Below are positions 8,239 through 16,890 of a DNA stretch of 64,000 bases, piece by piece. A model generated the notes under the pieces. It made no database searches. It had not been told where the DNA came from and worked only from the letters and a program-made list of their open reading frames with translations. Position 1 is the first letter of the stretch; every line of letters begins with the position of its first letter. The DNA comes from CAZNOG01 sp964574635 (GTDB lineage: Bacteria > Bacteroidota > Bacteroidia > Flavobacteriales_D > Cryomorphaceae): NCBI GenBank assembly GCA_964574635.1, contig CAZNOG010000001.1:186001-250000 (forward strand), in the 5' to 3' direction. The position numbers and the translations under genes were made by a program.

Positions 8239-8949
8239 ATGGCGCGACCGGTTCAGGAAATCAATGCAGGATCCATGGCGGATATCGCCTTCCTGCTGCT
8301 CATTTTCTTCTTGGTGACGACCACCATGGATCAGGACATCGGAATTTTGCGGCAGTTGCCGCCACCGGTTCCGGAAGACATGGAATACCCGGAAGTCAAC
8401 AAGCGGAATGTCTATGAAGTGTTGGTGAATGCCCAGGATAGACTTTTGGTCGAGGGGGAACCCATGGACATCAGAAACCTCAAGGAGGGTGCCATCGAGT
8501 TCTATACCAACCCGAGAAACCGCAGCGACTTGCCGCAGATGAGGGAGGTGACCAGAGCCTCGGTGCAGGAGAACATCAACCAACTCAGGCAAGCCATTGC
8601 CGAGAATCCCGAAAACGAGGACCTCAAGAAGAAACTCGAAGAATGGGAAGATAAAATGGTCGCCATCGAACTCATAGGCGAGTACCGGGAACTTCCTTCG
8701 TCGGCGTTGATTTCCTTGCAGAATGACCGAGGAACCTCGTACGACATGTATATTCAGGTGCAAAACGAGTTGAGCGCGGCGGTCAATGAACTCAGGGATG
8801 AATTGTCTCTCGAGAAATTCAACGTGCGGTACAACGAACTCAACCCGGCGGACGACAACGACAAGCCGAAGATCAAAGCCATCCGCGCCGTGTACCCACA
8901 GCGAATTTCCGAAGCGGAACCCAAGGATATCGGTGGCCAAAGCCGCTGA
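8239..8949 (+). CDS. exbD: ExbD/TolR-family protein (long form)
   Basis: 236 residues. The N-terminal MADIAFLLLIFFLVTTTMD is the single membrane helix of ExbD/TolR, with the functional Asp near residue 12 of the helix region, followed by a periplasmic domain. A charged, helical insert (about residues 95-150, rich in Glu/Lys) makes it longer than the usual 130-150 residues. It probably forms the ExbB-ExbD channel with its neighbours. The second, shorter ExbD follows 19 bases later, as is frequent in Bacteroidota. Confidence 0.88.
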   Translation: MARPVQEINAGSMADIAFLLLIFFLVTTTMDQDIGILRQLPPPVPEDMEYPEVNKRNVYEVLVNAQDRLLVEGEPMDIRNLKEGAIEFYTNPRNRSDLPQMREVTRASVQENINQLRQAIAENPENEDLKKKLEEWEDKMVAIELIGEYRELPSSALISLQNDRGTSYDMYIQVQNELSAAVNELRDELSLEKFNVRYNELNPADDNDKPKIKAIRAVYPQRISEAEPKDIGGQSR

Positions 8950-8968
8950 TGCATGAATTGAGAATCAG

Positions 8969-9433
8969 ATGAGCAAGTTCAAGAAAAAAGGTGCGCCACA
9001 GAGTCAGCAGCTATCCACGGCTTCGCTACCCGATATTATCTTCATGCTGCTGTTCTTCTTCATGGTCGTAACCGTTATGCGGGAAGACGACCCCATGGTG
9101 AAAGTCGAAAGACCCTTGGCGACGGAAACCGAATCCCTCGAGAAAAAATCCCTCGTGGATTACATCAACGTCGGCCCGCCCGTGGATCCCCGTTTCGGAA
9201 CGGAACCGAAAATTCAACTCGACGACTCTTTCGCCGAGTTGAGCGATATTCCGCTTTGGATTGAATTGAACAGGGAAGCACGCGACGAAGCGGAGAGACC
9301 CCTTATCACCACCTCGCTGAAAGTCGACAAGCAAACGCGCATGGGAATCGTCACCGATATCAAGATGGAGCTCCGCGAGTCCAATGCGTTGAAAATAAAC
9401 TATTCGGTGAACCAAGGCTCGGAAATCGACTGA
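8969..9433 (+). CDS. exbD: ExbD/TolR-family protein (short form)
   Basis: 154 residues with the ExbD membrane helix LPDIIFMLLFFFMVVTVM near the N-terminus, carrying the conserved Asp, and a periplasmic C-terminal domain. The C-terminus (KQTRMGIVTDIKMELRE) fits the family's peptidoglycan/TonB-side domain. Last gene of the exbB operon. A G+C-rich hairpin with a short T run follows at about 9506-9526, inside the convergent protease gene. Confidence 0.88.
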   Translation: MSKFKKKGAPQSQQLSTASLPDIIFMLLFFFMVVTVMREDDPMVKVERPLATETESLEKKSLVDYINVGPPVDPRFGTEPKIQLDDSFAELSDIPLWIELNREARDEAERPLITTSLKVDKQTRMGIVTDIKMELRESNALKINYSVNQGSEID

Positions 9434-9488
9434 TCCGACCCCGATTCATTTCTCCTTCTCGAACGATTGCGGCTGATCTCGATCCGAC

Positions 9489-10421
9489 TCAGTCGTCGAT
9501 GTCGACCGGCCCTCCGGCCGGCTTTCTATTCACCGACAACCACACCATGAGGATGGCCGCGATGGCGAGCGTAATTCCCAACACCTTCCAATCTTGATCC
9601 ACCGGTTGGAAGCTGTCCACATCGGCATCCATCTCACCTCTGCTCACCAAGAAAATCCCGATCAGCGCCAATGCGTTGTTCGTGAAGTGCGCTACGATCG
9701 GCGCCCAGATCGAACGGCTCCAAAGGAACAAGTAGCCCAACAGGGCACCGAGCACCAACCGAGGCAGAAATCCGTAAAACTGCAGGTGCATGGCGCTGAA
9801 GAGCACCGCCGAAATCCAAACCCCCAAGTGCTTGCTCCCCGTCCACCGGGCGAAAATCGGCAGCACCAACCCCCTGAATATCATCTCCTCACCCAAAGAG
9901 GCCAGGAAAGCGATGACGAATAGGTTGGCTAAGAGATCACCCACGTCGCCCGTTTCCGTGAGTGCGGCGGTGAGCTCGGCCGCGTTTTCTTCCAAACTTC
10001 GGATTAGGCGCTCTATCGTTTCGAGGAAGTCGGGTAGAACCATCTGACCGTTGAGCCAGGCCAGCGCATTGATGGTCGGTATGCCCAAGAAAATGAGTGC
10101 GACGGAGCCCCAGAGGTATTTCCCGGGCATCGGATTAAACCGCAGGTACTTCGTCCATCCGGGCGAACTCAGTTGTGCGAAGAGCATCGCGGGAACCACA
10201 AACAACCCCAAGTGCTGAAACAGCAACATCAAACGATTGATGCGTATGGCTTGGGGGTTGTCGAAATTCTGCATCACCGAGGAGATTTCCGTCATGGGCA
10301 CTCCCCACAGCCAAGACACCAGACCTTGACCGGCGAAAATGAAAACGGTCACGGTGAAAAAACTGATCAGCAGGAGCATGATCAATTGAAGAAATGGTTC
10401 GAAATTGGCGAAGGGCCTCAC
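9489..10421 (-). CDS. CPBP-family intramembrane glutamic metalloprotease
   Basis: A 310-residue multi-spanning membrane protein of the CPBP (CAAX protease/bacteriocin-processing, Abi) family. The active-site motifs are present: EEMIFRG (EExxxR), FSAMHLQF (FxxxH) and a third block, HFTNNAL. Substrates in Bacteroidota are generally unknown. It is convergent with the exbD operon and divergent from dusB, so it is transcribed alone. Confidence 0.9.
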   Translation of the reverse strand: MRPFANFEPFLQLIMLLLISFFTVTVFIFAGQGLVSWLWGVPMTEISSVMQNFDNPQAIRINRLMLLFQHLGLFVVPAMLFAQLSSPGWTKYLRFNPMPGKYLWGSVALIFLGIPTINALAWLNGQMVLPDFLETIERLIRSLEENAAELTAALTETGDVGDLLANLFVIAFLASLGEEMIFRGLVLPIFARWTGSKHLGVWISAVLFSAMHLQFYGFLPRLVLGALLGYLFLWSRSIWAPIVAHFTNNALALIGIFLVSRGEMDADVDSFQPVDQDWKVLGITLAIAAILMVWLSVNRKPAGGPVDIDD

Positions 10422-10517
10422 AGCGCTGAGATTTTAAGCGGGGGATTTCCGTGCGACGGGCATTGGTCGCTCCGTCCGATACCCCCGGGGTGCAAAATAA
10501 GCCAACAAACGATTTCG

Positions 10518-10525
10518 TACTTTTG
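10518..10525 (+). promoter_or_regulatory. -7 box for dusB
   Basis: TACTTTTG matches TAnnTTTG and ends 18 bases before the ATG at 10544, supporting that start over an upstream in-frame opening. Confidence 0.45.
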
Positions 10526-10543
10526 CATCCCTCAAAAAATGCG

Positions 10544-11533
10544 ATGGCGAAGATAGGTAATATCGATTTGGGTGATTTTCCCCTGCTGTTGGCGCCTATG
10601 GAAGACGTCAGCGACCCGCCCTTTCGCGCTTTGTGCAAGGCCCACGGTGCGGACTTGATGTTTACCGAATTCATCTCCGCCGAGGGACTGATCCGCGACG
10701 CCGCGAAGAGCCGGCAAAAACTCGACATCTACGCCGCCGAGCGACCGGTGGGAATCCAAATTTTCGGCAGCGAACTCGACTCGATGATCCAATCGGCCGA
10801 AATCGTGGAAGCTACCTCCCCCGATCTCCTCGACATCAACTTCGGGTGCCCGGTGAAGAAAGTCACTTGCAAAGGGGCCGGAGCCGGCATTCTCAAAGAC
10901 ATCCCCAAAATGGTGCGCCTCAGCGAGGCCGTGGTGAAGGCAACGAAATTGCCCGTAACCGTTAAAACCCGCCTCGGTTGGGACGACGACTCCAAGTACA
11001 TCGTGGAAGTCGCCGAGAGACTGCAGGACGTGGGCATCCAAGCCATTTCCATCCACGGAAGGACGCGGGCCCAGATGTACAAAGGGGAAGCCGACTGGTC
11101 TTTGATCGCCGAGGTGAGGAACAACCCGCGAATGCACATCCCGGTTTTCGGTAACGGCGATATCGACTCGCCCCAAAAGGCTTGGGAGTATAAAAACAGG
11201 TACGGTGTGGATGGCGTGATGATCGGTCGCGCCTCCATCGGATACCCGTGGATCTTCCGAGAAATAAAGCACTACGTGCGCACCGGCGAGCTCTTGCCCC
11301 CGCCCCAAATCGAAGAGCGCGTGGAGGCGGCTTTGCAGCATCTCCGGCTCGGATTGGATTGGAAAGGCGCCAAGCTCGGTGTGGTGGAAATGCGGAGGCA
11401 CTATTCCAATTATTTCCGTGGAATCCACGGATTCAAAGAACACCGTACGAAACTCGTCACCGCCGACCGGCCCGAGGAAGTGGAGGCGCTCCTCGCCGAG
11501 ATCGTCGATAAATACGCCGAGCACGTCTACTGA
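10544..11533 (+). CDS. dusB: tRNA-dihydrouridine synthase (DusB type)
   Basis: A 329-residue FMN enzyme that reduces uridine to dihydrouridine in tRNA. The N-terminal LLLAPMEDVSDPPFRALCK is the flavin-binding opening, NFGCPVKKVTCKGAGAG holds the catalytic Cys near residue 104, and VKTRLGWDD and ISIHGRTRAQMYKGEADW are conserved Dus motifs. The GNGDIDSPQKAW block binds the FMN phosphate. The start at 10544 begins exactly at the family N-terminus and follows a TACTTTTG promoter box. Assignment to DusB rather than DusA/C rests on overall motif pattern. Confidence 0.92.
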   Translation: MAKIGNIDLGDFPLLLAPMEDVSDPPFRALCKAHGADLMFTEFISAEGLIRDAAKSRQKLDIYAAERPVGIQIFGSELDSMIQSAEIVEATSPDLLDINFGCPVKKVTCKGAGAGILKDIPKMVRLSEAVVKATKLPVTVKTRLGWDDDSKYIVEVAERLQDVGIQAISIHGRTRAQMYKGEADWSLIAEVRNNPRMHIPVFGNGDIDSPQKAWEYKNRYGVDGVMIGRASIGYPWIFREIKHYVRTGELLPPPQIEERVEAALQHLRLGLDWKGAKLGVVEMRRHYSNYFRGIHGFKEHRTKLVTADRPEEVEALLAEIVDKYAEHVY

Positions 11534-11572
11534 TTTTCCCGGTGTTCAAACTGAACTCCGACGACGGGAGCG

Positions 11573-12811
11573 TTACCGGGCGGCACCCGCTTTGCGCATC
11601 CATGCGGCGTATTTTCGGGTGAAAATCCTCACGGGCGCGATGGAGGATATCCACCCGCTGAAAACCACCAAAGCGAAGATGGCCAATACGTCCCAACCGT
11701 GAATTTCAACGGGGTAGAAGTCCACCAAACCCCCTTCCAGGCGAATGATCCCGAAGCGCTGCTGGAGATACACGAACAGCAAACCGAGCAACAGACCGCA
11801 CACGGCACCCAAGGCGTTGATCATCGCCCCTTCGATGAAAAAGATGCGGCGGATGGTCCTCTCCGTGGCTCCCATTCCGATGAGAATCCGAATGTCCTCC
11901 CGTTTTTCGTTGATCAGCAAGGTGAGGGCTGCGATGATGTTGAACGTGGCGATCAGCAAGATAAAACCCATGATCAGGAAGGTGACCCACTTTTCGGTGC
12001 GGTTGGTTTTGTAGATCAGCTGATTCTTATCCGCTCGGCTCGATACGCGGTAATCCCCACCCACCGCGGCTTGTATTTCTTTCTTCGCCTTTTCGGCATC
12101 GACGTGGGGCTCCAAGCGGAGCTCGAGGGCCGAATACTCGTCGCGGTACTGGAGCAAATCGGCGGCGAAATCAATGGGAGCGATGACGTAGTCCGAGTCA
12201 AAATCGATGTTGATGGAGAAGATGCCGGAAACGGGAAGACGTTTTTTATTGAGCGCCGCTTCGGGGTTTTGGCTCAGTTTGCGCCCCCTCAGCACCGCGG
12301 AAACTTGCATGGGGCGGTGCAACTGTTCGAAGAGGCGGAGGTTCAGATCGTACTGCACTCCCACGCCGATCAAGGCCGTGGGCACACCTTCCATTTCCAA
12401 AACGGCCTCGCCGGCAAACACCATGGAGTCCAGTCCGGTGCGGGCGATGAAATCTTCTTCGACCCCTTTCAGAATGACTATTCGTTGGCTTTTGTCGTAC
12501 TCGGCGAACACGCGCTCTTCGATTACCCTGGCGCAAGACGCCACCCCCGGCAAGTTTTCGAGAGAGGCACAATCCAAACTATCTTGCAAAATCACCTTGT
12601 CGGTGAGTGGCAAAACCGTGAGGTCGGCGTCGAAATATTCGTACCTGCTGTCGATCAGCTTTTCGATGCCGTTGAAGGCGGAGAGCACCACGATCATCGC
12701 CATGGTCACCAAGGCCACCACCAACATGCAGATCAAACTCATGACGGTGATGATGGACAGCGTTTTCTTGGAAAACAAGTACCGCTTGGCAATAAACGAG
12801 CTGACGTCCAA
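11573..12811 (-). CDS. FtsX/LolC-E-like ABC transporter permease
   Basis: A 412-residue permease: one N-terminal membrane helix (SIITVMSLICMLVVALVTMA), a large periplasmic MacB-like domain (about 45-270), then three membrane helices with the FtsX domain (TFLIMGFILLIATFNIIAAL and onward). Architecture and opening SSFIAKRYLFSKK match the lipoprotein-releasing LolC/LolE group common in Bacteroidota. It would act with an ATPase encoded elsewhere. It begins 3 bases after the rbfA stop, so the two are one operon. Confidence 0.88.
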   Translation of the reverse strand: MDVSSFIAKRYLFSKKTLSIITVMSLICMLVVALVTMAMIVVLSAFNGIEKLIDSRYEYFDADLTVLPLTDKVILQDSLDCASLENLPGVASCARVIEERVFAEYDKSQRIVILKGVEEDFIARTGLDSMVFAGEAVLEMEGVPTALIGVGVQYDLNLRLFEQLHRPMQVSAVLRGRKLSQNPEAALNKKRLPVSGIFSINIDFDSDYVIAPIDFAADLLQYRDEYSALELRLEPHVDAEKAKKEIQAAVGGDYRVSSRADKNQLIYKTNRTEKWVTFLIMGFILLIATFNIIAALTLLINEKREDIRILIGMGATERTIRRIFFIEGAMINALGAVCGLLLGLLFVYLQQRFGIIRLEGGLVDFYPVEIHGWDVLAIFALVVFSGWISSIAPVRIFTRKYAAWMRKAGAAR

Positions 12812-12814
12812 GGT

Positions 12815-13159
12815 CTAGTCTTTCAATAGGTCATCGATTTCTTCGGCAAAGTCCAAGCTGTCGTCGAGGTAGAAGTGCAGTTCGGGCACGATGCGCAATT
12901 GTTTTCCCACCTGTTTTCCGAGCAATCCCCGGATGGCCGAAGTTTTGGATTTGACCACTTCGAGGATGTCATCGGACGACTGCGACGCCACGGGCAAAAA
13001 ACTGAGGTGTACACGGGCGACGCTGAGGTCGGGGCTCACGCGCACGTGAGTGACCGTGATGAAGGCCCCTTCGAACAGGTTTCGCGAATCGCGTTGGAAG
13101 ATGACGGCGAGCTCCCTTTTCAGAAGCGTCGCCACCTTTTCTTGTCTGATGGTCGACAT
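12815..13159 (-). CDS. rbfA: Ribosome-binding factor A
   Basis: A 114-residue KH-fold protein binding the 30S subunit during late 16S rRNA maturation and cold adaptation. Typical features: RQEKVATLLKRELAVIFQ at the N-terminus, the SPDLSVARVHLSF strand and the C-terminal VPELHFYLDDSLD motif. The length fits the family. It is the first gene of an operon with the FtsX-like permease. A TATCTTTG promoter box lies at 13187-13194. Confidence 0.95.
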   Translation of the reverse strand: MSTIRQEKVATLLKRELAVIFQRDSRNLFEGAFITVTHVRVSPDLSVARVHLSFLPVASQSSDDILEVVKSKTSAIRGLLGKQVGKQLRIVPELHFYLDDSLDFAEEIDDLLKD

Positions 13160-13186
13160 GGCAATGGGATTTGGGTCGGCAAATTA

Positions 13187-13194
13187 CAAAGATA
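13187..13194 (-). promoter_or_regulatory. -7 box for rbfA
   Basis: TATCTTTG on the minus strand, 27 bases before the rbfA ATG at 13159. Exact match to the Bacteroidota -7 consensus. Confidence 0.55.
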
Positions 13195-13218
13195 ATGGCG
13201 GTTTCCATCGTGAGTCCT

Positions 13219-13231
13219 CACCCACAAAAAC
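13219..13231 (-). repeat. 13-mer repeat GTTTTTGTGGGTG, copy 1
   Basis: Exact GTTTTTGTGGGTG on the minus strand, followed by AGGACTC. It sits 28 bases after the hflX stop, in the same orientation as hflX. One of six exact copies in the window. Confidence 0.7.
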
Positions 13232-13258
13232 CCCCTTACTAACCCGCCGTCCCCCGAC

Positions 13259-14455
13259 TCAATACAGGAAGTGGTCGTGGGGGTAGCGCTCTACGTGGAT
13301 TTGCTTTATCTGCCGGTACATTTTGTCGCGCAACTCGTCGATGTTCTGCTTTTTCAGAGCGGATATGAACACGACGTCGGCCGCTTCCACCTTCGACATC
13401 CACGTGGTTTTCAGCTCCTCGAGGGGATCCGCCGGTTGGTCTGCTTCGGCGTCTTGCGGGTCTTTGGCTTTTGGGCGATACGCATCGACTTTGTTGAACA
13501 CCACGATCACCGGCTTGTCGCCGCTGTCGATTTCATCCAATGTCGTGTTTACGGTGTGGTAGTGTTCCTCGAAATTGGGGTGGGAAATGTCCACCACGTG
13601 CAGCAGCAAGTCGGCTTCCCGCACCTCGTCGAGCGTGCTTTTGAAAGATTCGACCAACTGGTGGGGGAGCTTGCGGATGAATCCGACGGTATCGGTGAGC
13701 AGAAAAGGCAGGTTTTGCAGCACGACTTTCCGCACGGTGGTGTCGAGGGTGGCGAATAACTTGTCTTCCGCAAACACGTTCGATTTGCTCAACAGATTCA
13801 TGAGGGTGGATTTCCCCGCGTTGGTGTAGCCCACCAACGCCACGCGCACCAGCGACCCGCGGTTGCCGCGCTGGGTGTGCATCTGCTTGTCGATCTGTTT
13901 CAATCGCTCCTTCAGTCGACTTATTTTGTCGCGGATGATCCTTCGGTCGGTCTCGATTTCTTTTTCACCGGCTCCACCCCGCGTGCCCGTGCCGCCTCGC
14001 TGCCTTTCCAAGTGCGTCCACATGCGCGTCAGTCGGGGCAAGAGGTATTCCGACCTCGCCAACTCCACCTGGGTTTTGGCTTGTGCAGTGCGGGCTCGCA
14101 AAAGGAAGATGTCGAGTATCAGCAAGCTGCGGTCGTAGATCTTCTTGTTGAAAATCTTTTCGAGGTTGCGCAGTTGCGACGGACTCAGGTCGTCGTCGAA
14201 GATGATGACGTCGATTTCGTTTTCCTCCACGTAGGCCTTCACCTCCTCGGTTTTTCCTTTGCCGATGAAGGTTTTCGGATCGGGGGAATCCAATTTCTGT
14301 ATGAATGATTTCTCGGTGGTGATGCCGGCCGTCAGCGCCAAAAACGCCAGTTCGTCCAAGTAGTCCTTTACCGCCTCTTCGGTTTGGCTTCGGGTGACCA
14401 ATCCCACCAATACTCCCGTTTCGGGAACCGCGGTTGTTTCTATGTGTTCTGCCAT
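13259..14455 (-). CDS. hflX: GTPase HflX
   Basis: A 398-residue ribosome-splitting GTPase. It has the N-terminal HflX domain (about 1-190) with the Gly-rich GGTGTRGGAGEKEIETDRR linker and a coiled stretch. The G domain follows: G1 GYTNAGKSTL near residue 208, switch II DTVGFIRKLPH and G4 FNKVDAY, then an acidic insert before the C-terminal LRDKMYRQIKQIHVE. HflX binds the 50S subunit and dissociates stalled or stressed ribosomes. It is transcribed alone, divergent from nothing nearby. One copy of the GTTTTTGTGGGTG repeat lies just after its stop. Confidence 0.95.
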   Translation of the reverse strand: MAEHIETTAVPETGVLVGLVTRSQTEEAVKDYLDELAFLALTAGITTEKSFIQKLDSPDPKTFIGKGKTEEVKAYVEENEIDVIIFDDDLSPSQLRNLEKIFNKKIYDRSLLILDIFLLRARTAQAKTQVELARSEYLLPRLTRMWTHLERQRGGTGTRGGAGEKEIETDRRIIRDKISRLKERLKQIDKQMHTQRGNRGSLVRVALVGYTNAGKSTLMNLLSKSNVFAEDKLFATLDTTVRKVVLQNLPFLLTDTVGFIRKLPHQLVESFKSTLDEVREADLLLHVVDISHPNFEEHYHTVNTTLDEIDSGDKPVIVVFNKVDAYRPKAKDPQDAEADQPADPLEELKTTWMSKVEAADVVFISALKKQNIDELRDKMYRQIKQIHVERYPHDHFLY

Positions 14456-14540
14456 AAAGTGTGCGACTCGATTCGCCGTGAATCCACAGCAAGCATCAAG
14501 CCAAGGGTTTTGGTGAGGTTTGCTGGTGCCGGGTTCCGCC

Positions 14541-14996
14541 TTACATTCCGGGGAACCAACTTCTTCCCGCGCCGACTACTTCCCGGAACGGCCAGGGGAT
14601 GGTCGCCAAAACGATGATCAGGGCGAAAAGAAAGTACCAAAAGGTTCTTTTGTGTTTCACCAGGGACAACTCGCTTTTCTTGGCTTTAGAACGGCCCATG
14701 GTGATCAGTACGACGGCCACCACCATGCCGAAGGCGTGCTCCAACGAGAAAAATCGCGTGCGGTCATCGTCCATTACGCCGATGTATCGGTACCACCCGT
14801 TGAGGAAGTACAGGGCAAAACCGATGACCAATTGCGTGTGGAATACGATCAGCGTGATCAGCGACCATCGGTTGTCCGATGCCGTGAACGCTTTTCCATT
14901 GCGCATGCCCCCAAAGCTTTTGATAAGTGAAATCAGGATGGCCAACAGGGCGATCCAGCGCAAGAATGAGTGAAGGTGAAGAAGTCCGGCTTCCAT
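14541..14996 (-). CDS. Conserved membrane protein with His-rich first helix
   Basis: 151 residues with four membrane spans: GLLHLHSFLRWIALLAILIS at the N-terminus, LITLIVFHTQLVIGFALYFL, FSLEHAFGMVVAVVLITMG and WYFLFALIIVLATIPW. The His residues in the first three helices (HLHSFLRW, FHTQ, EHAFG) look like possible heme ligands, as in small cytochrome b-like proteins of Bacteroidota, but heme binding is inference. The start is the ATG at 14996; a longer frame to 15017 adds seven residues. A TATCTTTG box lies at 15015-15022, so the longer start would lie on the promoter. Confidence 0.75.
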   Translation of the reverse strand: MEAGLLHLHSFLRWIALLAILISLIKSFGGMRNGKAFTASDNRWSLITLIVFHTQLVIGFALYFLNGWYRYIGVMDDDRTRFFSLEHAFGMVVAVVLITMGRSKAKKSELSLVKHKRTFWYFLFALIIVLATIPWPFREVVGAGRSWFPGM

Positions 14997-15014
14997 GTGT
15001 ATCTTGTTTGGCGC

Positions 15015-15022
15015 CAAAGATA
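15015..15022 (-). promoter_or_regulatory. -7 box for the small membrane protein gene
   Basis: TATCTTTG on the minus strand, 18 bases before the ATG at 14996; exact consensus match. Confidence 0.5.
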
Positions 15023-15071
15023 ATCAATGGGAATTCCCGAACCGGCAATCGGGGGCGATTTCAGTCGGGCA

Positions 15072-16451
15072 TCAGGGCCACACGTCGAAAAACTCGGTGA
15101 GGGCGAGCAAAACCACGCTCGTGGCCGTGTACACCAAAATCAGTTTTCCGACCCACCGCACCCACACGTTGTACGGTATTTTCGAAATCGAAAGAATTCC
15201 CATGGTGACCCCGCTCGTGGGAATGATGGGGTTCAACAAACCGTCGCCGAATTGAAAGGCCAGCACGGCCGTTTGGCGCGAAATGCCGAGGAGATCCGAA
15301 AGGGGCGCCATGATGGGCATGGTGATCGCGGCCTGCCCCGAGCCGGAAGGAATGAATACGTTGATGAACGCTTGGGCCACGAACATGAATTGAAGGCTGA
15401 GGGCTTGGGGAAAATCTTCCACGGCACCCGACATGGCGTGGAGGATGGTGTCGATGATTTTTCCCTCTTCGGCGATCAGCAACACGCTTCGGGAAAGGCC
15501 GATAATCAGCGCCGCCGTGAGCATGTCTTTCGCTCCGTCGGTAAAGCTCTTCACGGTTTTGGCCGCGCCCATGCGGGCGATCACCGCCGAGAGCAATCCC
15601 AAGGCGAGAAACAAGCCCGATATTTCGTGGATGTACCAACCCAGGTTGTTGGCGCCGTACATCAGCATCACGATGGCGATCAGGAACAACACCAGGATGA
15701 ACTTGTGGGCCGTGGTGAACTTTTTGATCGCCGTGGTTTCCCGCGTGGCGTCGGTGGCGTACTCAGCGGTGAATCCCCGGGCTTTTCCCGACTCCAATTT
15801 GCGGATGTACCGCATGACGAATACGATGGCGATGAGCGTGAAAACGGCCCATACGAACCATCGATAACCCGCGCCACTGCCTATGGGCAGCTCGGCGATG
15901 CCCTGTGCGATGCCCACGGTAAACGGGTTGATGGGTGCGCCGGCGAAACCCGCGGCCGAACCCAAAAACGGTATGGCGATGCCCACCAAATTGTCGTAGC
16001 CCATGCTTCTCGCGAGCGGCAAGGTGATGAGGATGAACACCAAATTTTCTTCCGCCATGCCGAAGGTGGCTCCCGCCAGAGAGAAGAGCACCATCAAAAT
16101 CGGTACGATGAAGTGGCGCAACCGGGGCCGCGCTTCGGCGAGTTTCAGCACCGATCCCAGTCCGGCGTCCAGCGCACCCGTGGCCGCCAAAATGGCGAAG
16201 GCGCCGCCCACGATCAGCACGAAACCGATGATGTCGGCCGCCGCCACCAGCCCCCGAATGGGCGCCAGCAACAAATCGCCCAAGCCTTGTGGCTCGGCGT
16301 CTACGGCTTCGTAAGTGCCCGGAACCAGTACCGTGCGCCCGTCGGATACTTCTCGCAGAAATTCGCCCGAGGGGATGACCCACGTCAATACGGTGAAAAA
16401 CACCAAAACAATACTTACGATGACCAGGGCGTCGGGCGACTTTTTCAGCAC
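15072..16451 (-). CDS. YfcC-family secondary transporter
   Basis: A 459-residue polytopic inner-membrane protein with about 11-12 spans. The N-terminal TWVIPSGEF, GGAFAILAATGALDAGL, AEENLVFILITLPLARSMG, GSAAGFAGAPINPFTVGIAQ and the C-terminal FIPSGSGQAAITMPIMAPLS are characteristic of the YfcC/ArcD-like branch of the dicarboxylate/basic amino-acid carrier superfamily. The substrate cannot be fixed from sequence; members move arginine/ornithine, C4-dicarboxylates or short-chain acids. The GTG start at 16451 follows an AAGAGAAAG Shine-Dalgarno-like stretch. Confidence 0.85.
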   Translation of the reverse strand: MLKKSPDALVIVSIVLVFFTVLTWVIPSGEFLREVSDGRTVLVPGTYEAVDAEPQGLGDLLLAPIRGLVAAADIIGFVLIVGGAFAILAATGALDAGLGSVLKLAEARPRLRHFIVPILMVLFSLAGATFGMAEENLVFILITLPLARSMGYDNLVGIAIPFLGSAAGFAGAPINPFTVGIAQGIAELPIGSGAGYRWFVWAVFTLIAIVFVMRYIRKLESGKARGFTAEYATDATRETTAIKKFTTAHKFILVLFLIAIVMLMYGANNLGWYIHEISGLFLALGLLSAVIARMGAAKTVKSFTDGAKDMLTAALIIGLSRSVLLIAEEGKIIDTILHAMSGAVEDFPQALSLQFMFVAQAFINVFIPSGSGQAAITMPIMAPLSDLLGISRQTAVLAFQFGDGLLNPIIPTSGVTMGILSISKIPYNVWVRWVGKLILVYTATSVVLLALTEFFDVWP

Positions 16452-16576
16452 TTTCTCTTCATTTGCGACAGCCTCCGCGGCTGCCGATTCGGCGCAAATA
16501 AAACCAATTCATTCCGACCATCCATGCCCAAACCCGCATTTGTACGCTTCGAAAGCGGGCATGGGGTATTTTTTTT

Positions 16577-16589
16577 GTTTTTGTGGGTG
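16577..16589 (+). repeat. 13-mer repeat GTTTTTGTGGGTG, copy 2
   Basis: Exact copy followed by GGGTCTC. It faces the inverted copy 3 at 16774-16786 across about 185 bases, giving a terminal-inverted-repeat-like arrangement. Confidence 0.7.
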
Positions 16590-16773
16590 GGGTCTCTCCC
16601 ATGGAGTGGGAGGTCGATGATCCCGTGAACGTCACCCATGTAGATCCCCGGACGAAGGGGCGAGGTGCCGCGAATCGCACAGGCGGGCTCACACGGGCGC
16701 ACGGTCGAACCCCCCGTTGATTTCCCCCGTTCAAGCCACGCCGAAGGTTTGCACCCGATGGAGATGCGAGTCA

Positions 16774-16786
16774 CACCCACAAAAAC
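16774..16786 (-). repeat. 13-mer repeat GTTTTTGTGGGTG, copy 3
   Basis: Exact copy on the minus strand, followed by TGACTCG. Inverted relative to copy 2 in the same intergenic region. Confidence 0.7.
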
Positions 16787-16860
16787 CTAAACCCCACCAC
16801 TCTGCACATGCGGGTGTGGAAAAAACGGGGTCTTCCGAATCCTCGACCCGCTGTATTCCG

Positions 16861-16868
16861 TATCTTTC
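16861..16868 (+). promoter_or_regulatory. -7 box for the surface-protein locus
   Basis: TATCTTTC, one base from the TAnnTTTG consensus, ending 22 bases before the ATG at 16891. It may drive the whole cluster up to 31.7 kb, whose genes overlap or lie within about 30 bases of each other. Confidence 0.45.
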
Positions 16869-16890
16869 ACAATTGTAATTGCCTCCCCTT

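Larger units (their letters stand above)
16452..16890. other. Gene-free intergenic region with inverted 13-mer pair
   Basis: 439 bases between divergent genes. No convincing gene. It contains two inverted copies of the GTTTTTGTGGGTG repeat (16577-16589 plus, 16774-16786 minus) bounding about 210 bases, a small CTCCCA..TGGGAG hairpin after the first copy, and a TATCTTTC promoter box at 16861-16868 for the surface locus. Confidence 0.65.

Noticed and set aside
9506..9526. Terminator of the exbB operon
   Set aside because: CCGGCC/GGCCGG hairpin with a short T run lies inside the convergent protease gene; plausible but short and not distinctive in G+C-rich coding DNA.
15027..16628. 533-codon plus-strand open frame over the YfcC gene
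   Set aside because: His/Gln/Arg-rich shadow opposite a well-supported 12-helix transporter.
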